From NCBI GenBank assembly GCA_015698045.1, contig BLAL01000071.1, forward strand, positions 64,501-128,500: a DNA stretch of 64,000 bases, read 5' to 3'. Made by a program: the position numbers and the translations under genes. The stretch's first letter is position 1; every line of letters begins with the position of its first letter. Positions 11,258-21,202 of the stretch are shown here, one piece after another. This DNA is from Rhizophagus clarus. Lineage: Eukaryota > Glomeromycota > Glomeromycetes > Glomerales > Glomeraceae. A model generated the notes under the pieces. It made no database searches. It was not told the origin of the DNA and worked only from the letters and a program-made list of their open reading frames with translations.

Positions 11258-11596
11258 ATGGCTGAACTACGTGATCAAGTTTCCCAATATATAGGCTTCA
11301 AACCAAATGAAATTCGCCTCCCAATCACAGAAGAGGATAGACAGGAATTTCGTAAAATAATAGCTGATCAGGAGAAAATGACGGATATTGTCATAGAAGA
11401 CTATCGATTTTTACAACACCATGGGCATAATGGTAAGGGAGGTGACCGGATTCATATTGGATGGTTATTAGGATGTATGGTAGTCGATGCTGAAAAGATC
11501 TTAATTAATCCGCCCAAAGATTTACCAGAAAAGCTATTAGTTCACATCCAAAGAAGATTCAGAAAAGTCACGCTTGCACCAGTACTCATACGGTAG
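11258..11596 (+). CDS. Unknown 112-residue protein of the Polinton-like block
   Basis: Starts MAELRDQVSQYIGF and contains GHNGKGGDRIHIGWLLG, then a basic tail (HIQRRFRKV). No stop or frameshift is seen. The 3' end overlaps the convergent membrane-protein gene by 60 bp (11537-11596), so one of the two stop regions may be eroded. I do not recognise the family. Its position between the polymerase and the structural-type genes suggests a block-specific protein. Confidence 0.45.
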   Translation: MAELRDQVSQYIGFKPNEIRLPITEEDRQEFRKIIADQEKMTDIVIEDYRFLQHHGHNGKGGDRIHIGWLLGCMVVDAEKILINPPKDLPEKLLVHIQRRFRKVTLAPVLIR

Positions 11597-12103
11597 ATAA
11601 TTAGGTATTATTCCTGTCCTATCTGATACCTCTTCTCTATTTATATATTTTTTGTGGGTGGGATATCGGCCTTTTTCTTTTGATTTAGCGCTCCACCAAT
11701 TCTGTATCTTTTTCACAATGAACCATATAATCGCAATAAGTAGTAGGGTAAGAAAAGAATATGTTATCAATGGTGATATCAAGGAGCCCGCTTCTGCGCC
11801 ACCCAATTGTTTCACACCCTCTTCCTTCAAAATATACTTTTCAGAATTGGTTGGTCGACTATGAACAAATTGATTAGGTAGGGATTCTACCTGGCTGATG
11901 GTCTCTGTTGGGACCCCACTTTTCAAAACCATCTCATTCTGAGGTAATAACTCTTGCAAATCCTCTAATATATTTTCTCTGGCAAATCTTTTATCTAGTT
12001 CCATAACTTTATTTTCAAAACCAAGTTTATAGACGAGGGGTTTTAAATTGTCATTGACCCAATCTGGTAGCTTTTGCGATGAATCATGCTGAAAACAAAT
12101 CAT
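11537..12103 (-). CDS. Single-pass membrane protein, unknown
   Basis: 188 residues. A soluble N-terminal part of about 105 residues has helical charged segments (ELDKRFARENILEDLQELL). One strong hydrophobic segment follows at residues 108-132 (SLISPLITYSFLTLLLIAII), then a basic tail (FIVKKIQNWW, KSKEKGRYPTHKK). There is no signal peptide. The topology would put most of the protein on one side of a membrane with a basic juxtamembrane anchor. It has no recognised homologue from sequence alone. It is followed on the same strand, upstream, by the coiled-coil gene, so the two may be co-expressed. Confidence 0.5.
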   Translation of the reverse strand: MICFQHDSSQKLPDWVNDNLKPLVYKLGFENKVMELDKRFARENILEDLQELLPQNEMVLKSGVPTETISQVESLPNQFVHSRPTNSEKYILKEEGVKQLGGAEAGSLISPLITYSFLTLLLIAIIWFIVKKIQNWWSAKSKEKGRYPTHKKYINREEVSDRTGIIPNYLPYEYWCKRDFSESSLDVN

Positions 12104-12123
12104 CTAATTTCTGACTAGTTATC

Positions 12124-12738
12124 TCATGTGTCTCTTCTATCCCCCTTTTCCATACATTCTATTGTATATTCTTTTGAATTAAGGTCCCCCTTCACTCGTT
12201 CCAATTCAAGCCTGAGAGAATCGATCACTTTAGGGTTAGTTTGGGTCAGATCCTCTATTGTCTCTCCCACTTCATTCAAATTATGGAATATCAGATCAGG
12301 TTTCGAGTCCTCCAATTTACCTTCCAATTCACGTACCTTAACTTCAAGAGAGATAATCTTGATCTTGTCAACAAATGAAGCTTTCTGGGCTAAAGTTCCT
12401 TCTCTCTTCAGTGTTTTAATCTGTGATTTGAGCAATTTTATTTTGGCCTCAAGCTCATGTTAACTTTCAGAATGAGACTTCCGTTCAGAAATAAGTTGGG
12501 ATCTAACTTTAGCGCTAGACGCATTTAACTGGCTAATCTTATTTCCAACATCAGCATAAGTCTGCTAAAACTCCTTCTCCCGCTCATTGTACTTATCTAC
12601 CAGCCTTTCAGTGAGATCATTAATCTCAGAGTTAAATGCGGTAACAGATCTTATTTTTTCTTCAAGTTCTTGTTCATATGCATTACCCAACCGATGGTCT
12701 CCTCCATTGATATCTTTCAATGTGTACATATTGGACAT
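12124..12738 (-). pseudogene. Coiled-coil protein, two premature stops
   Basis: From ATG at 12738 (MSNMYTLKDING) the frame is open to TGA/TAA-free sequence except for TAG at 12565-12567 and TAA at 12460-12462, ending at 12124. Heptad-like runs such as LEEKIRSVTAFNSEINDL and LEVKVRELEGKLED predict a long coiled coil of about 205 residues. The stops lie where Gln fits (CAG to TAG, CAA to TAA). Only the last 103 residues are open from an internal start. It is probably a structural or scaffolding protein of the block; function not known. Confidence 0.6.
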
Positions 12739-12981
12739 AATCTTAGCATGGTTTTATAGCAAGAAAAAAAAATCACGAATAATAAATATCATTTTTTATT
12801 GATTTTTAACGGTTTTCATCATTTTTTTAATCGTTCTTTGATATTCTAAAACAATAAATAATGTTTTTTATCATTTTTTATCATTCTTTGACATTCTAAA
12901 AATAATAAATAATGTTTTTTATCATTTTTTATTATTTTTTATCGTTCTAAAAATATTGCTAAAAATACAGTAAGAGGATTA

Positions 12982-13380
12982 ATGTCTACTAAATTTTTAA
13001 AAACTCATTATCGACGAGGTGCCAGCATTTTAACACCTGAGCAGATCGAAGAAATTAGATGTCTTAAAAATAAGATTTCCGTGTATATAATAGTAAGGGA
13101 CTACCATATCAATAAAAATCGCGTCTCTGATATATGGGACAATAGTGAGCGTTTGCAACAGAGTGGAGGGACTAAGCCGAAAGAAAAATCCAGGTCCAAG
13201 TCTGTTCATATTTCTGAATTACCCACCACTCAGATACCCCCTTTAGGACCGATTCAACCAATCCCTGTGAATTTAGAAAGCTCAGATATAAACAAAGAGG
13301 AATTATATATGTTATATGAGAAGATAGTCGAAAGAAACATAAAAAATATGGCGAATGTGAAGAATATATTAGAAAAATAG
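12982..13380 (+). CDS. Small HTH (homeodomain-like) protein
   Basis: 132 residues, intact. Residues 18-50 (LTPEQIEEIRCLKNKISV then DYHINKNRVSDIW) match the helix-turn-helix of transposase or resolvase N-termini. A basic Ser/Lys-rich linker and a Pro-rich stretch (TTQIPPLGPIQPIPV) follow, then a short helical C-terminus. It probably binds DNA. It lies between the convergent or divergent structural genes, preceded by about 200 bp of AT-rich repeats of TTTTTATCATT type (12790-12950). Regulatory or end-binding roles are both possible. Confidence 0.55.
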   Translation: MSTKFLKTHYRRGASILTPEQIEEIRCLKNKISVYIIVRDYHINKNRVSDIWDNSERLQQSGGTKPKEKSRSKSVHISELPTTQIPPLGPIQPIPVNLESSDINKEELYMLYEKIVERNIKNMANVKNILEK

Positions 13381-13513
13381 TTACATTATCAGAGTTAACT
13401 CACCTATTCTCTAAGAAGATCATCATAGCATGTCTGTAATCTTTCACAATATTCATTGATTTCTACATTATACTTAAGAGTGATATATAGCATTTTTTCA
13501 AGCTCTTCATAAC

Positions 13514-14197
13514 TCACTTTTTTTTTAATGTCTCATCCGCACCCAAGTCCTGAGAATTTTTGTCTGGAACCATGGAATTGTCGCATTCAGGAGTAACGTT
13601 CGCACAATTCACCTCGAGCTTGTTCTTGACCTTATGCATAGTGACCAGAATAATATAATCTTTTCCATTCAGAGAGATCTTTAGCTTGTTAGTATCCCAA
13701 TCCATTGCGCATTTATATTTCTTCAAGAGTTGGTTATGATAATCTACAACTATAAAATCTTCATGAATAGTGAGTCCAGGAGCTAAAGCAATTGGCAAAT
13801 TGCGGGTAACACCAATAGATTCAATCGGGACAGTAGCTACACCGCTGAAATCATGTTTTTCAGATTTATCTATCTTGGCCTTAACTCGATCAACAATGTT
13901 TTTTGTTATAATTGGAGGCTCAGCTCTGGAGTCAAGAGTCATGGCAGGAATCTTTAAGCGCTTGATTTTACACTCCACAGTCACAACACTGGTTTTCGGC
14001 TCCTTCTTCTGGACAAAATCAATCTCCATAGGACCATCTAAAGACTCCTCCTCTAGGCTGGACTCATCCGAATCTTTAGAAGATGACGAGACATTATTTT
14101 GAGATACTATCTTCTCCTGTATGGGCACTATCTGTTTGGATGCAATGAGACTGGAATCTTGAAAAAAATGTAGAGGAAAATTAATCTAAGCTCACTA
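13514..14197 (-). pseudogene. Retropepsin-like protease, 3' part of gag-pro 1
   Basis: The frame is open from just after a TAG near 14197 (QDSSLIASKQ) to the stop at 13514. An acidic Ser-rich linker is followed by the protease start VECKIKRLKIPAM and the active-site region LDSRAEPPIITKNI. The retropepsin motif should read D-S/T-G-A, so the catalytic Gly is Arg here (GGA to AGA, again G to A). The flap and C-terminal strands continue (CAMDWDTNKLKI). It lies in order behind the Gag CCHC region on the same strand. Frame breaks between the two show decay or a former frameshift signal. Confidence 0.7.
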
Positions 14198-14278
14198 TGA
14201 AGAACTTTACGAATAATTTCCTCTAGTGGTACTTTAGACATCTCTTAGAGGACGATTTCTTGGAGCTAGACTTCTGCT

Positions 14279-16812
14279 TCACTTTTTTTTTGACTTAACT
14301 ATATGAACATTAAGATCACCATCAGAATTGGAAGAATCAGAGGAACTTGTATCAGAATCGGAACTATCACTAGAAGAAGTATCATTTGAAGAAGAATCTG
14401 AATCTGGTTTTATAGCTAGATTGACCTTACTTTCCTTCGACTTCTTGCTTTTCCTTTTCTTCTTTACAGAGCACTTACGAGAAGTGTGTCCAAATCTACC
14501 ACACTTGGTACATTTCTTAACAGCACTCCTAACAGCAGATTTGATAGCATTTATTGTGGCACTGTTTAGTGTCATGCCGGCCATACTATCAGTAATATCA
14601 TCTACAGGATCATAATCATAATCTTCGTCAAGACCTTCATTGGCTCTCACTCTTGCTATATCTTTCAAAAAACGCATAATAGCATGATCTTCTGCTCTCT
14701 TATTGACTAATTTTTTACTATTATCCAGAGTTTTAGACGTTCGAGATATAGTCTCTTGAAAGGATTTAGCTATGGCTTGTAAATCAGTATTTTGCTGGGG
14801 CTGTGAGGAAGCCATTGTGGTTTTTATCAAGTCCTCGATTTCATTTTTAGTCATCCCACCTCCTGATCTGTTAGTATCTACGTAAGGATTGGCTGCCAGA
14901 AAAACTGGAATAGAAGATGGTGCATTCATTTGAGATAATGTATATTTTTCCGCTTCAGCCAGGGCTTTTGTAATATTATTCTGTGTATCATAAAATTTAG
15001 CCATCATTCGAATATTATATTGGTTTATAGGATTTAAGCCACGAATAAATTGCTCTCTTTGCTGTTCGGGAGTCATTTCAGCTAATTTACCAACCTTTTT
15101 GATTCGGGCAGAAAACTGCTCAACTGACATATCACCTTGCATGAGTTGACCAAAAACAGCCGTTTATTTTAAGTGTTCAACTGTTGTATAGGCAGTTCTA
15201 AATAGGTAAAGGAGTTGACCAAGTTTGATATCAGGAGCAATTGTAACAGCAGGTAAACTACCACCAGTGTTAGGTGCTACTGGTGCATTATCTACAAGTT
15301 CGCCACCAGCTATAGACCAGTCTTCATCCCATGTCCCATTCGGAATAATATCAGCACCAGTTGCGATTCCTGCTCCAATTCTACCAATTTTGGCGGCCGC
15401 CTTACCTTGGAATTCTCCTGCAGTATTCAAACCACCAATTTGATTACCATCATTTCCGGCGTTCAAGCCTCTAACAGCATTCAAGTCTGCCACACCTAGA
15501 TTGTCTGAAAGATTATTACATCTCCAATTTTTACCTTTAACACGAGTATTATACCAATTCAATGCATTACCTGCAAGGCATGATACTACTAATCCAAATG
15601 CCTCTTCTCTTCTGGGAGCCTGACCCGCACCAGGTGCAACATTTATTCGACTAGCTATTATATATCTTTGCATCTCTCTAAGCCAATCTTCTGGATCTTC
15701 ACCAGGACGTCCATAAAATATTGGGGGTCCGTATCCTATTATTCCTATTTGTTGTATATTTGGTGGGTTATTCTGTAATGCAAATATTTGTTCTTGCAAA
15801 TTTAAAATATTCTGGCGTTTGGCATGGGTCTTATTTTTCCATTTCTCATAACGCTCATAAAGCCTGTCCTGATTATACACCAATAAACCTACATCCCCTC
15901 TACTTCGTTGTAGATGGTGGGCATTTCGCTGATACAGCAGTCGTAAGGCAAAGTATTCTTATACTAATGCACTTATACGAGCCTGCTTTCTTGTCGTATT
16001 ATTTATCATTCTATTTACTTGACTTTGGGCATTAGCCCGAGCCTGCTTTCTTGTCGTATTATTTATCATTCTATTTACTTGACTTTGGGCATTAGCCCGC
16101 AACTGCTAAAGATCACCAACAATCCTACCCATTGCCGCTTCAGCAAGATCCCTTCGTGTAATAGCAAGATCCCGCTCAGCTTTTGCATAATAGCGCCTTC
16201 TCTGTTCACAGATTAAAGCTTGATGCAAAATATTCTCTTTTCGACATACCTGCCTTGTCGCCCTTTTTATTTGATCTATTAAAATATCCCTGGTCGTTGT
16301 CCTATTTTCCATATAACCATCTATAGCATTTGCTAGCTCTGTGATGTTAGCCATTTCTAAGTTAATATTAGGATTATACAAGTCTGGAGAATTTCTCCAT
16401 TCAGGCGTATTTTTTTGCGATGAGATGGTCCTGATACGGCATTGTAATCTATCAACTTGCTCTTCAGATTTTTCTAAGCGCTTTTCTAAGTCAGAGACAT
16501 ACTTTTCCTATTTCGCACATCTTTCTTGGCTTGATATAGCTGATTTTTTAGGCTGGAGATTTCAGATTTCAACTCTACTATCTCTTCTTCTGAAGTATTT
16601 TCAAGACGCTCTATCTCCCCATTAAGAGTTTGGATTTTTCGCTCACAACGAGCGTATTCACGTTCTAGATCCCTGATCTGCTTTTCATTCTGGTGATTAC
16701 TATCTACTTCTGTTTGCAATTCACTACGAAGATGATAATTCTCTTCCTTCAGTTCAGCTTTATATTCTTCACATGTTCGTATTTGTTTTGGATGAAGCCT
16801 CCAAAATGCCAT
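14279..16812 (-). pseudogene. Gag-like polyprotein 1 (coiled coil, capsid-like, CCHC)
   Basis: On the minus strand a single broken frame runs from ATG at 16812 to 14279. Order: coiled-coil N-terminus (KQIRDLEREYARCERKI), a one-base frameshift near 16500, a helical basic region, a 60-bp tandem duplication (15978-16097), a capsid-like core (EDPEDWLREMQRY, then GNALNWYNTRVKG, then VEQFSARIKKVGKL and QREQFIRGL) and a CCHC knuckle (CTKCGRFGHTSRKC), then a Ser/Asp tract. In-frame stops at 16106 (TAG), 15959 (TAA) and 15164 (TAA) all fit mutated Gln codons. The W-x-R and QRE-Q-F-I-x-G-L signatures are those of retrotransposon Gag. The protease follows. It would assemble a particle; dead in this copy. 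Confidence 0.75.
15978..16097. repeat. 60-bp perfect in-frame tandem duplication in gag 1
   Basis: Two adjacent identical 60-bp units (15978-16037, 16038-16097), each encoding the 20-residue unit that starts RANAQSQVN on the minus strand. The perfect identity and multiple-of-three length indicate a recent duplication that kept the frame. Confidence 0.9.
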
Positions 16813-16842
16813 TCTTTTTTGTGATTATAAAAGAGAATCAGA

Positions 16843-17945
16843 ATGAGTCAACCACAAATCTTGATAGATCCCGATGAGGCTCAGAGAATTGAAAAAAATA
16901 TCATAATCCGTGAAATATATTATCACCTGACTGGCTATCATTTCAACCCTAAATCTTTGAGAAATGCATGTAAAAAAGAAGGGTATTGATTTCGTCTAAG
17001 TGAATGCAAAGATTTTTTAAAGAATCAAGAGTCATACCAAACTAATAAAACCTCTCCAAAATACATTCCTAGAGTCAGCTATGGACAGATAACACGTCCC
17101 AACTGTGTACACCAGTGTGATATATTATTTCTCACTTATGATCACTATAAAGGTAAAAAAAATAAAGCAGTACTTAATATTATAGACTGCGCTTCCTGAT
17201 ATAAGGCTTCTGTCCCACTCACATCCAAGAATAGCTCAGAGGTTGCTAAAGCATTTAGGAAAGTATATGGTGATCGAAATAATCCATTGACCTGGCCAAA
17301 GTTTCTGCAATGTGATGGAGGTCGTGAATTTATGGGCGAGACTTCTCGTCTAATGCAAGAGCATAGTGTCATAATACGAGTGGTCAGCCCATATAGCCAT
17401 AGAAGAGTTGTACTTGTAGAGCGTTTCAATGAGACTCTCTCAAAAAATCTATATAAGATCCAGTATGCTGTTGAATCAATATCTTCCGATCCTAAATTAA
17501 TAAGAGCATGGGTTAGGTATTTGCCGGAAGCTATTGATTATCTGAATAATTATCCCACACGCCTTATTCGAGAACCTGGATTAGTAAAATGGGGACTTGA
17601 ACCAGTGAAAGCTATTGCATTGGAACGAGTAGAATCTAGACCATCTACAAAATATAAGCGCCCAGTTGGAAAAGATGAAATAGCATTGAAGAAAGGAGAT
17701 ACTGTTCGCTACCTACTTGTCAATGCAGAATGGGAAGGGGTATGGAAAATCAGAGGAGGGCTACAGATCCCACTTTTTTGCCTTCTATTCATAAAATCTG
17801 AAAAGTGATTGTTGTAAAGAATGAACCAGTTTTATATTATCTTGATGGAGAATTTGCGCCATCTCGTGGATTTGTACGAGAAGAGCTCATATTAATAGCT
17901 AATCTAGAAAGGATTGGTCATTCACCTCAAAGTATATTGTCTGTA
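16843..17945 (+). pseudogene. DDE integrase 1, divergent from gag 1
   Basis: From ATG at 16843 (MSQPQILIDPDEAQ). An N-terminal helical region is followed by the catalytic core with D in VHQCDILFL, D in LQCDGGREFMG and E in VLVERFNETL, then a C-terminal SH3-like stretch ending in the signature [21 protein letters not shown]. Stops include TGA in the N-terminal region and TGA in CAS(stop)YKA, where the paralogue has Arg. A frameshift near 17760 and another TGA follow. It diverges from gag 1 across about 30 bp. It is paralogous to integrase 2, with the same C-terminal signature. It would integrate the parent element. Confidence 0.75.
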
Positions 17946-18599
17946 CATATTGCATATGTTTCTCCTATCAATAACAAAATAGCTCAGGCTGAAAAATATG
18001 CCAAGAAGCGTGATGATCAATGTCTTGGAAAAACCAGGCAAATAAATGGTCATGATATTTATCTTTGGTCTTGTGAGAATGGTGTGCATCAGTAGGAATA
18101 TCCACTAAAATATATCATGAAAAAACACTAGTCGAAAAAGGACAATTCGGTCTAAATTTGACCAGGTCGAATATAGGTCGAATGATGATCTAACCTATGT
18201 CAAATTGAGGCCAATTTTTTTGGTGCATTTAGGGTGCCAATCGTCTCAAATTTGGAAAGAAAAATTCAACCTATATTAGAACATTTATATATTTATTCGA
18301 CCTAAAAAAAAACTATATTCGACTACTATATATAATCTGAATATTATTGATAAATAGGTCAAACTAGAGATTTTTAAGGCCGAATAATAGTAGTTTTATT
18401 AACATTTATTTATAACTACATTTTATTAATAGTTACATATTATACATATAAAATTCTATCTAATATCTATCTATATATTATTATTCTTATCTATCCATCC
18501 GTCCGCCATCCATTTACAACCACTATCTATTAAGACCCATGTGGCAAAGAAATGCGTTTATAGTTCAAAGTCAGACCAATTTTCTAAAAAAAAAATGGA

Positions 18600-20060
18600 A
18601 AGAAAAAAAATGTTAACATTTTTTAGGTAAAAACTGAAGGCTGTTGATGGTGGCCTAAGATATACCTACATAGAGCTTTATGATCGCTTTTTTTGAGACT
18701 ATTCTCCTATGAAACTTTATCTGGTTTCAGTAGAGCTGATTTTCCTATAAAAAGAAAAAAAAATGAATATTAGTATAATATTCGTTAAAATAATACAAAA
18801 AAATTAAAAAACATTTTTACCTGCAGGTATTCCATCAGAGACTTGAGAAATTATCTAAAAAAAAAATGATCAATGAGTAATGATCGTTAAAATAAAAGTG
18901 AAAAAAAATCACTTTTTTACTTACTAAAATCCAAGTCCAAACTTTCGAGATAATCACTACTGAATCGCCTAAAAAAAAAGAAATAAAATAAAACGAACTG
19001 TTAGCAATAGTTCGTTAAAATAAAAGCGAAAAGAAAAATTTGTTTCTTTCGTTTACCAATATCCAATCGATCTCAAGAGAAACTTGAAAACCGCCTAAAA
19101 AAAAAGAAAAAAAAGCGAACGTTAGTAATGTTCGTTAAATTACAAAAAAAAAATTATTTTTTTTTTTTACTTTGCCAAATACTGCATCCAAATGTTTGAG
19201 AAACCGGTCATCTAAAAAAGAATAATAACGAAATGTTAATAATCATTGCGAAAAGAAACAAAAAAAGGATGTTTGTCTACCAGATTGCTTACTGAATTTC
19301 CATCATCCAATTCCTTACCGAGATCCTATGTGTTCTCTATTCATACGCCAAGAATCTGAAAAACTAATCGCCTAAAAAAAAGAAAAAAAAAAGAATTTAA
19401 GTATAGTTCCATTAAAGAAGGAACTAAAAAAATTAATTAAAAAAAGACAAGAATCTTACTGAAATTCTGAGTCTAGAGGTCAGTTTCCTATAGAAAGAAA
19501 GACAAACCGTAAGTTTCATTAGAAAAAAAAAAAGAAAATGATTAAAAAAAAACAAACTTAACTGTCAAAATTCCACGTAAGGTTCAGTTTCCTAAAAGAA
19601 AGAAAAACGAAATGTAAGTTTCGGTAAAGAGTAATTAAAAGAAGCTCTTTATGTCCAAAGGTCAGTCGCCTAAAAAAGAAAGAAAACTGAATGTTAAGTG
19701 ACATTTCATTAAATCGAATAATACAAAAACCACTCTCCCTTCCCCTCTCACTGAAATGCTCCAAAGAGTCGAAGAGCCGCAAAAAAAGAAATGACTTAAC
19801 AAGTTACAGATGTCCGGATATCCCAAAGAGCCAACCAGTTGTCTACAAAAGAAAAAAACAAACTATTAATAAAGTTCGTTAAAAAATTAAAGAAAAATAA
19901 GTTCCCTCACCAAGTTCCAAGGAAGAGATCTGGGAGAACACCTAAAAAAAAGAAAGAAAACAAACTGTTAGAAACCGTTTGTTAAATAAAAGTAATTGGG
20001 AGAAAAAAAGAAACTTACTTGAAGTTTCATGTCTAAGAAGACCAAAATAACTACGTAAAA
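18600..20060 (-). other. Tandem micro-exon array with hairpin introns
   Basis: Read on the minus strand, about a dozen units of 100-160 bp. Each has a short exon (about 30-45 nt), a GTAAGT-like donor, a poly-T tract and an AG acceptor. The exon at 18968-18925 encodes RFSSDYLESLDLDF. Others encode DDRFLKHLDAVFGK and RLFDSLEHF, so the exons are diverged copies of one unit; several have stops or lost AG sites. The introns contain an inverted repeat around a branch-site-like core (see findings). The left-hand units near 18600-18760 are the most eroded. Function of the encoded peptide is not known. Confidence 0.6.
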
Positions 20061-20099
20061 ATCAGACGTTTCGTAAAGATTTTTTTTTAACAGAAGGTC

Positions 20100-20340
20100 G
20101 ATAGAAGTGGGAAAAGAGAAAGAGCGGAAAAGGAAAAGGGAAAAAAAAAGACGAAGGGAAGGGAAAAGACGAAAGAAAGGGGAAAAATAAAGGATAGGGA
20201 AGGACAAAAGGTTGTGAAAAATGAAAGAGAGGGGAGGGCAAGGAAAAAGGGAATGGCGAAGGAAAAAAGGAAAGAGTTTCGTTAAAAGTTTAAAAAAACA
20301 TAAGGATCTTTTTTTTAAACTTTGATTACATGATACCCGA
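20100..20340. other. Purine-rich tract inside the CACTA element
   Basis: A long A/G-rich strand (GAAAAG, GGGAAA runs) with no credible ORF. The opposite-strand open frame is a Phe/Ser/Leu-rich artefact of composition. Confidence 0.5.
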
Positions 20341-20974
20341 CGCGAGTTCACATGACACACAATTAATATTAGATTCGACTATGATTTAACAAAAGTCGAA
20401 TATATGTATAATCATTGATCATTACTAATTGTGGTCGAATAATTTTAATTTTGGTTGAATATAGGCCGAATTTCATTAAGGCTGAATATTCCTTTTTCGA
20501 CTAGTAAAATTTGAATGGTGTCTGCTATGCCACCATAGAAGTGATGAGTGCCGATGCCAATACATTTTTGAGAATCTGCTAGGCAAAAAATTCCCACCAC
20601 GTAGGCCAAATTTTTTGGATGGACTACACTTGGATGGATATAATGAGGAATTGCGTCTTGCATTCGAATACCATGGTCCTCAACACTATTACCACAATAA
20701 CTTCTACCACCGGAATAATAAAAATCTAAAATTATAAAATATGCGTGATAAGAAGCGGGATATATGCAAGGATCAAGGTATATGCCTTATCAAAGTTTCC
20801 TATACTGCTGATCTCCTGTCCTATATCAGACATACTCTAATTGAGAAAGGGTTCTTGAATAGTTCTTCCAGTTAGGTCAGAGAGTATTATTTTCTTGGCA
20901 TTTTTCTGAGACTATGGGTCCCGCAAATTTCATAATATATTTTTTAGTATATCATTAGTAAAAGATAGTTTGAC

Positions 20975-21202
20975 ATGAAAATAAAGAAACTTGAGCCAGT
21001 TGAAAGGCTTGTATATCATATTAATGAAATTAAAGATGCTCAAAAATATAATGGCAATTCCAGTACACCTCAATGGACTTTCACGCTTAGAATCTTTGGC
21101 TGTACTAATACGGGAAAAAGTAATGAGGTTATCAATCTCATGCTCAGAACTAAGCTTTATCGAATGCTTAATGGGAAGAAAGAAGGGACACGCTATATAT
21201 AG
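20975..21202 (+). pseudogene. P-loop ATPase fragment (packaging-type)
   Basis: 75 codons from ATG. It contains [19 protein letters not shown], where GCTNTGKS is a complete Walker A motif preceded by a beta strand, then a helix and [16 protein letters not shown]. The layout (Walker A close to the N-terminus after a short lead) resembles FtsK/HerA-type packaging ATPases of Polintons and large DNA viruses. Walker B and the rest are absent: a TAG at 21200-21202 ends the frame and downstream sequence is non-coding. Assignment to the packaging family is inference from context; the P-loop is plain. Confidence 0.5.

Larger units (their letters stand above)
18126..20506. mobile_element. Non-autonomous CACTA element carrying a micro-exon array
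   Basis: 2381 bp. The left end begins CACTAGTCGAAAAAGGA and the right end, on the opposite strand, begins TACTAGTCGAAAAAGGA (first base C to T). Both are flanked by AAA, a 3-bp target duplication as usual for CACTA elements. Subterminal regions (18126-18420 and 20380-20506) are rich in TTCGAC, GGTCGAAT and GGCCGAAT motifs in both orientations, as in En/Spm-type ends. No transposase is inside. The cargo is the exon array at 18600-20060. The insertion interrupts the endonuclease-like gene. Confidence 0.8.
17946..20875 (+). pseudogene. Zinc-finger/endonuclease-like gene split by a CACTA insertion
   Basis: The 5' part (17946-18125) encodes [18 protein letters not shown], then [11 protein letters not shown], a Cys-containing repeat typical of treble-clef-like domains. 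The 3' part (20510-20875) encodes [13 protein letters not shown], then [20 protein letters not shown] and a C-terminal ICLIKVSY strand. The D-G-Y-x-E-E-L...E-Y-x-G-x-Q-H-Y core is that of restriction-endonuclease-like (VSR/DUF559-type) nucleases. Removing 18126-20506 with one copy of the AAA target duplication rejoins the two halves in one frame, so this was one gene. A TAG in the left half and a TAA in the right half fit Trp and Gln codons. The left end is fused in frame to the integrase tail, so the true start is unsure. Confidence 0.68.

Noticed and set aside
19968..20360. Phe/Ser/Leu-rich open frame on the minus strand
   Set aside because: Composition artefact of the purine-rich tract and the last intron of the micro-exon array.
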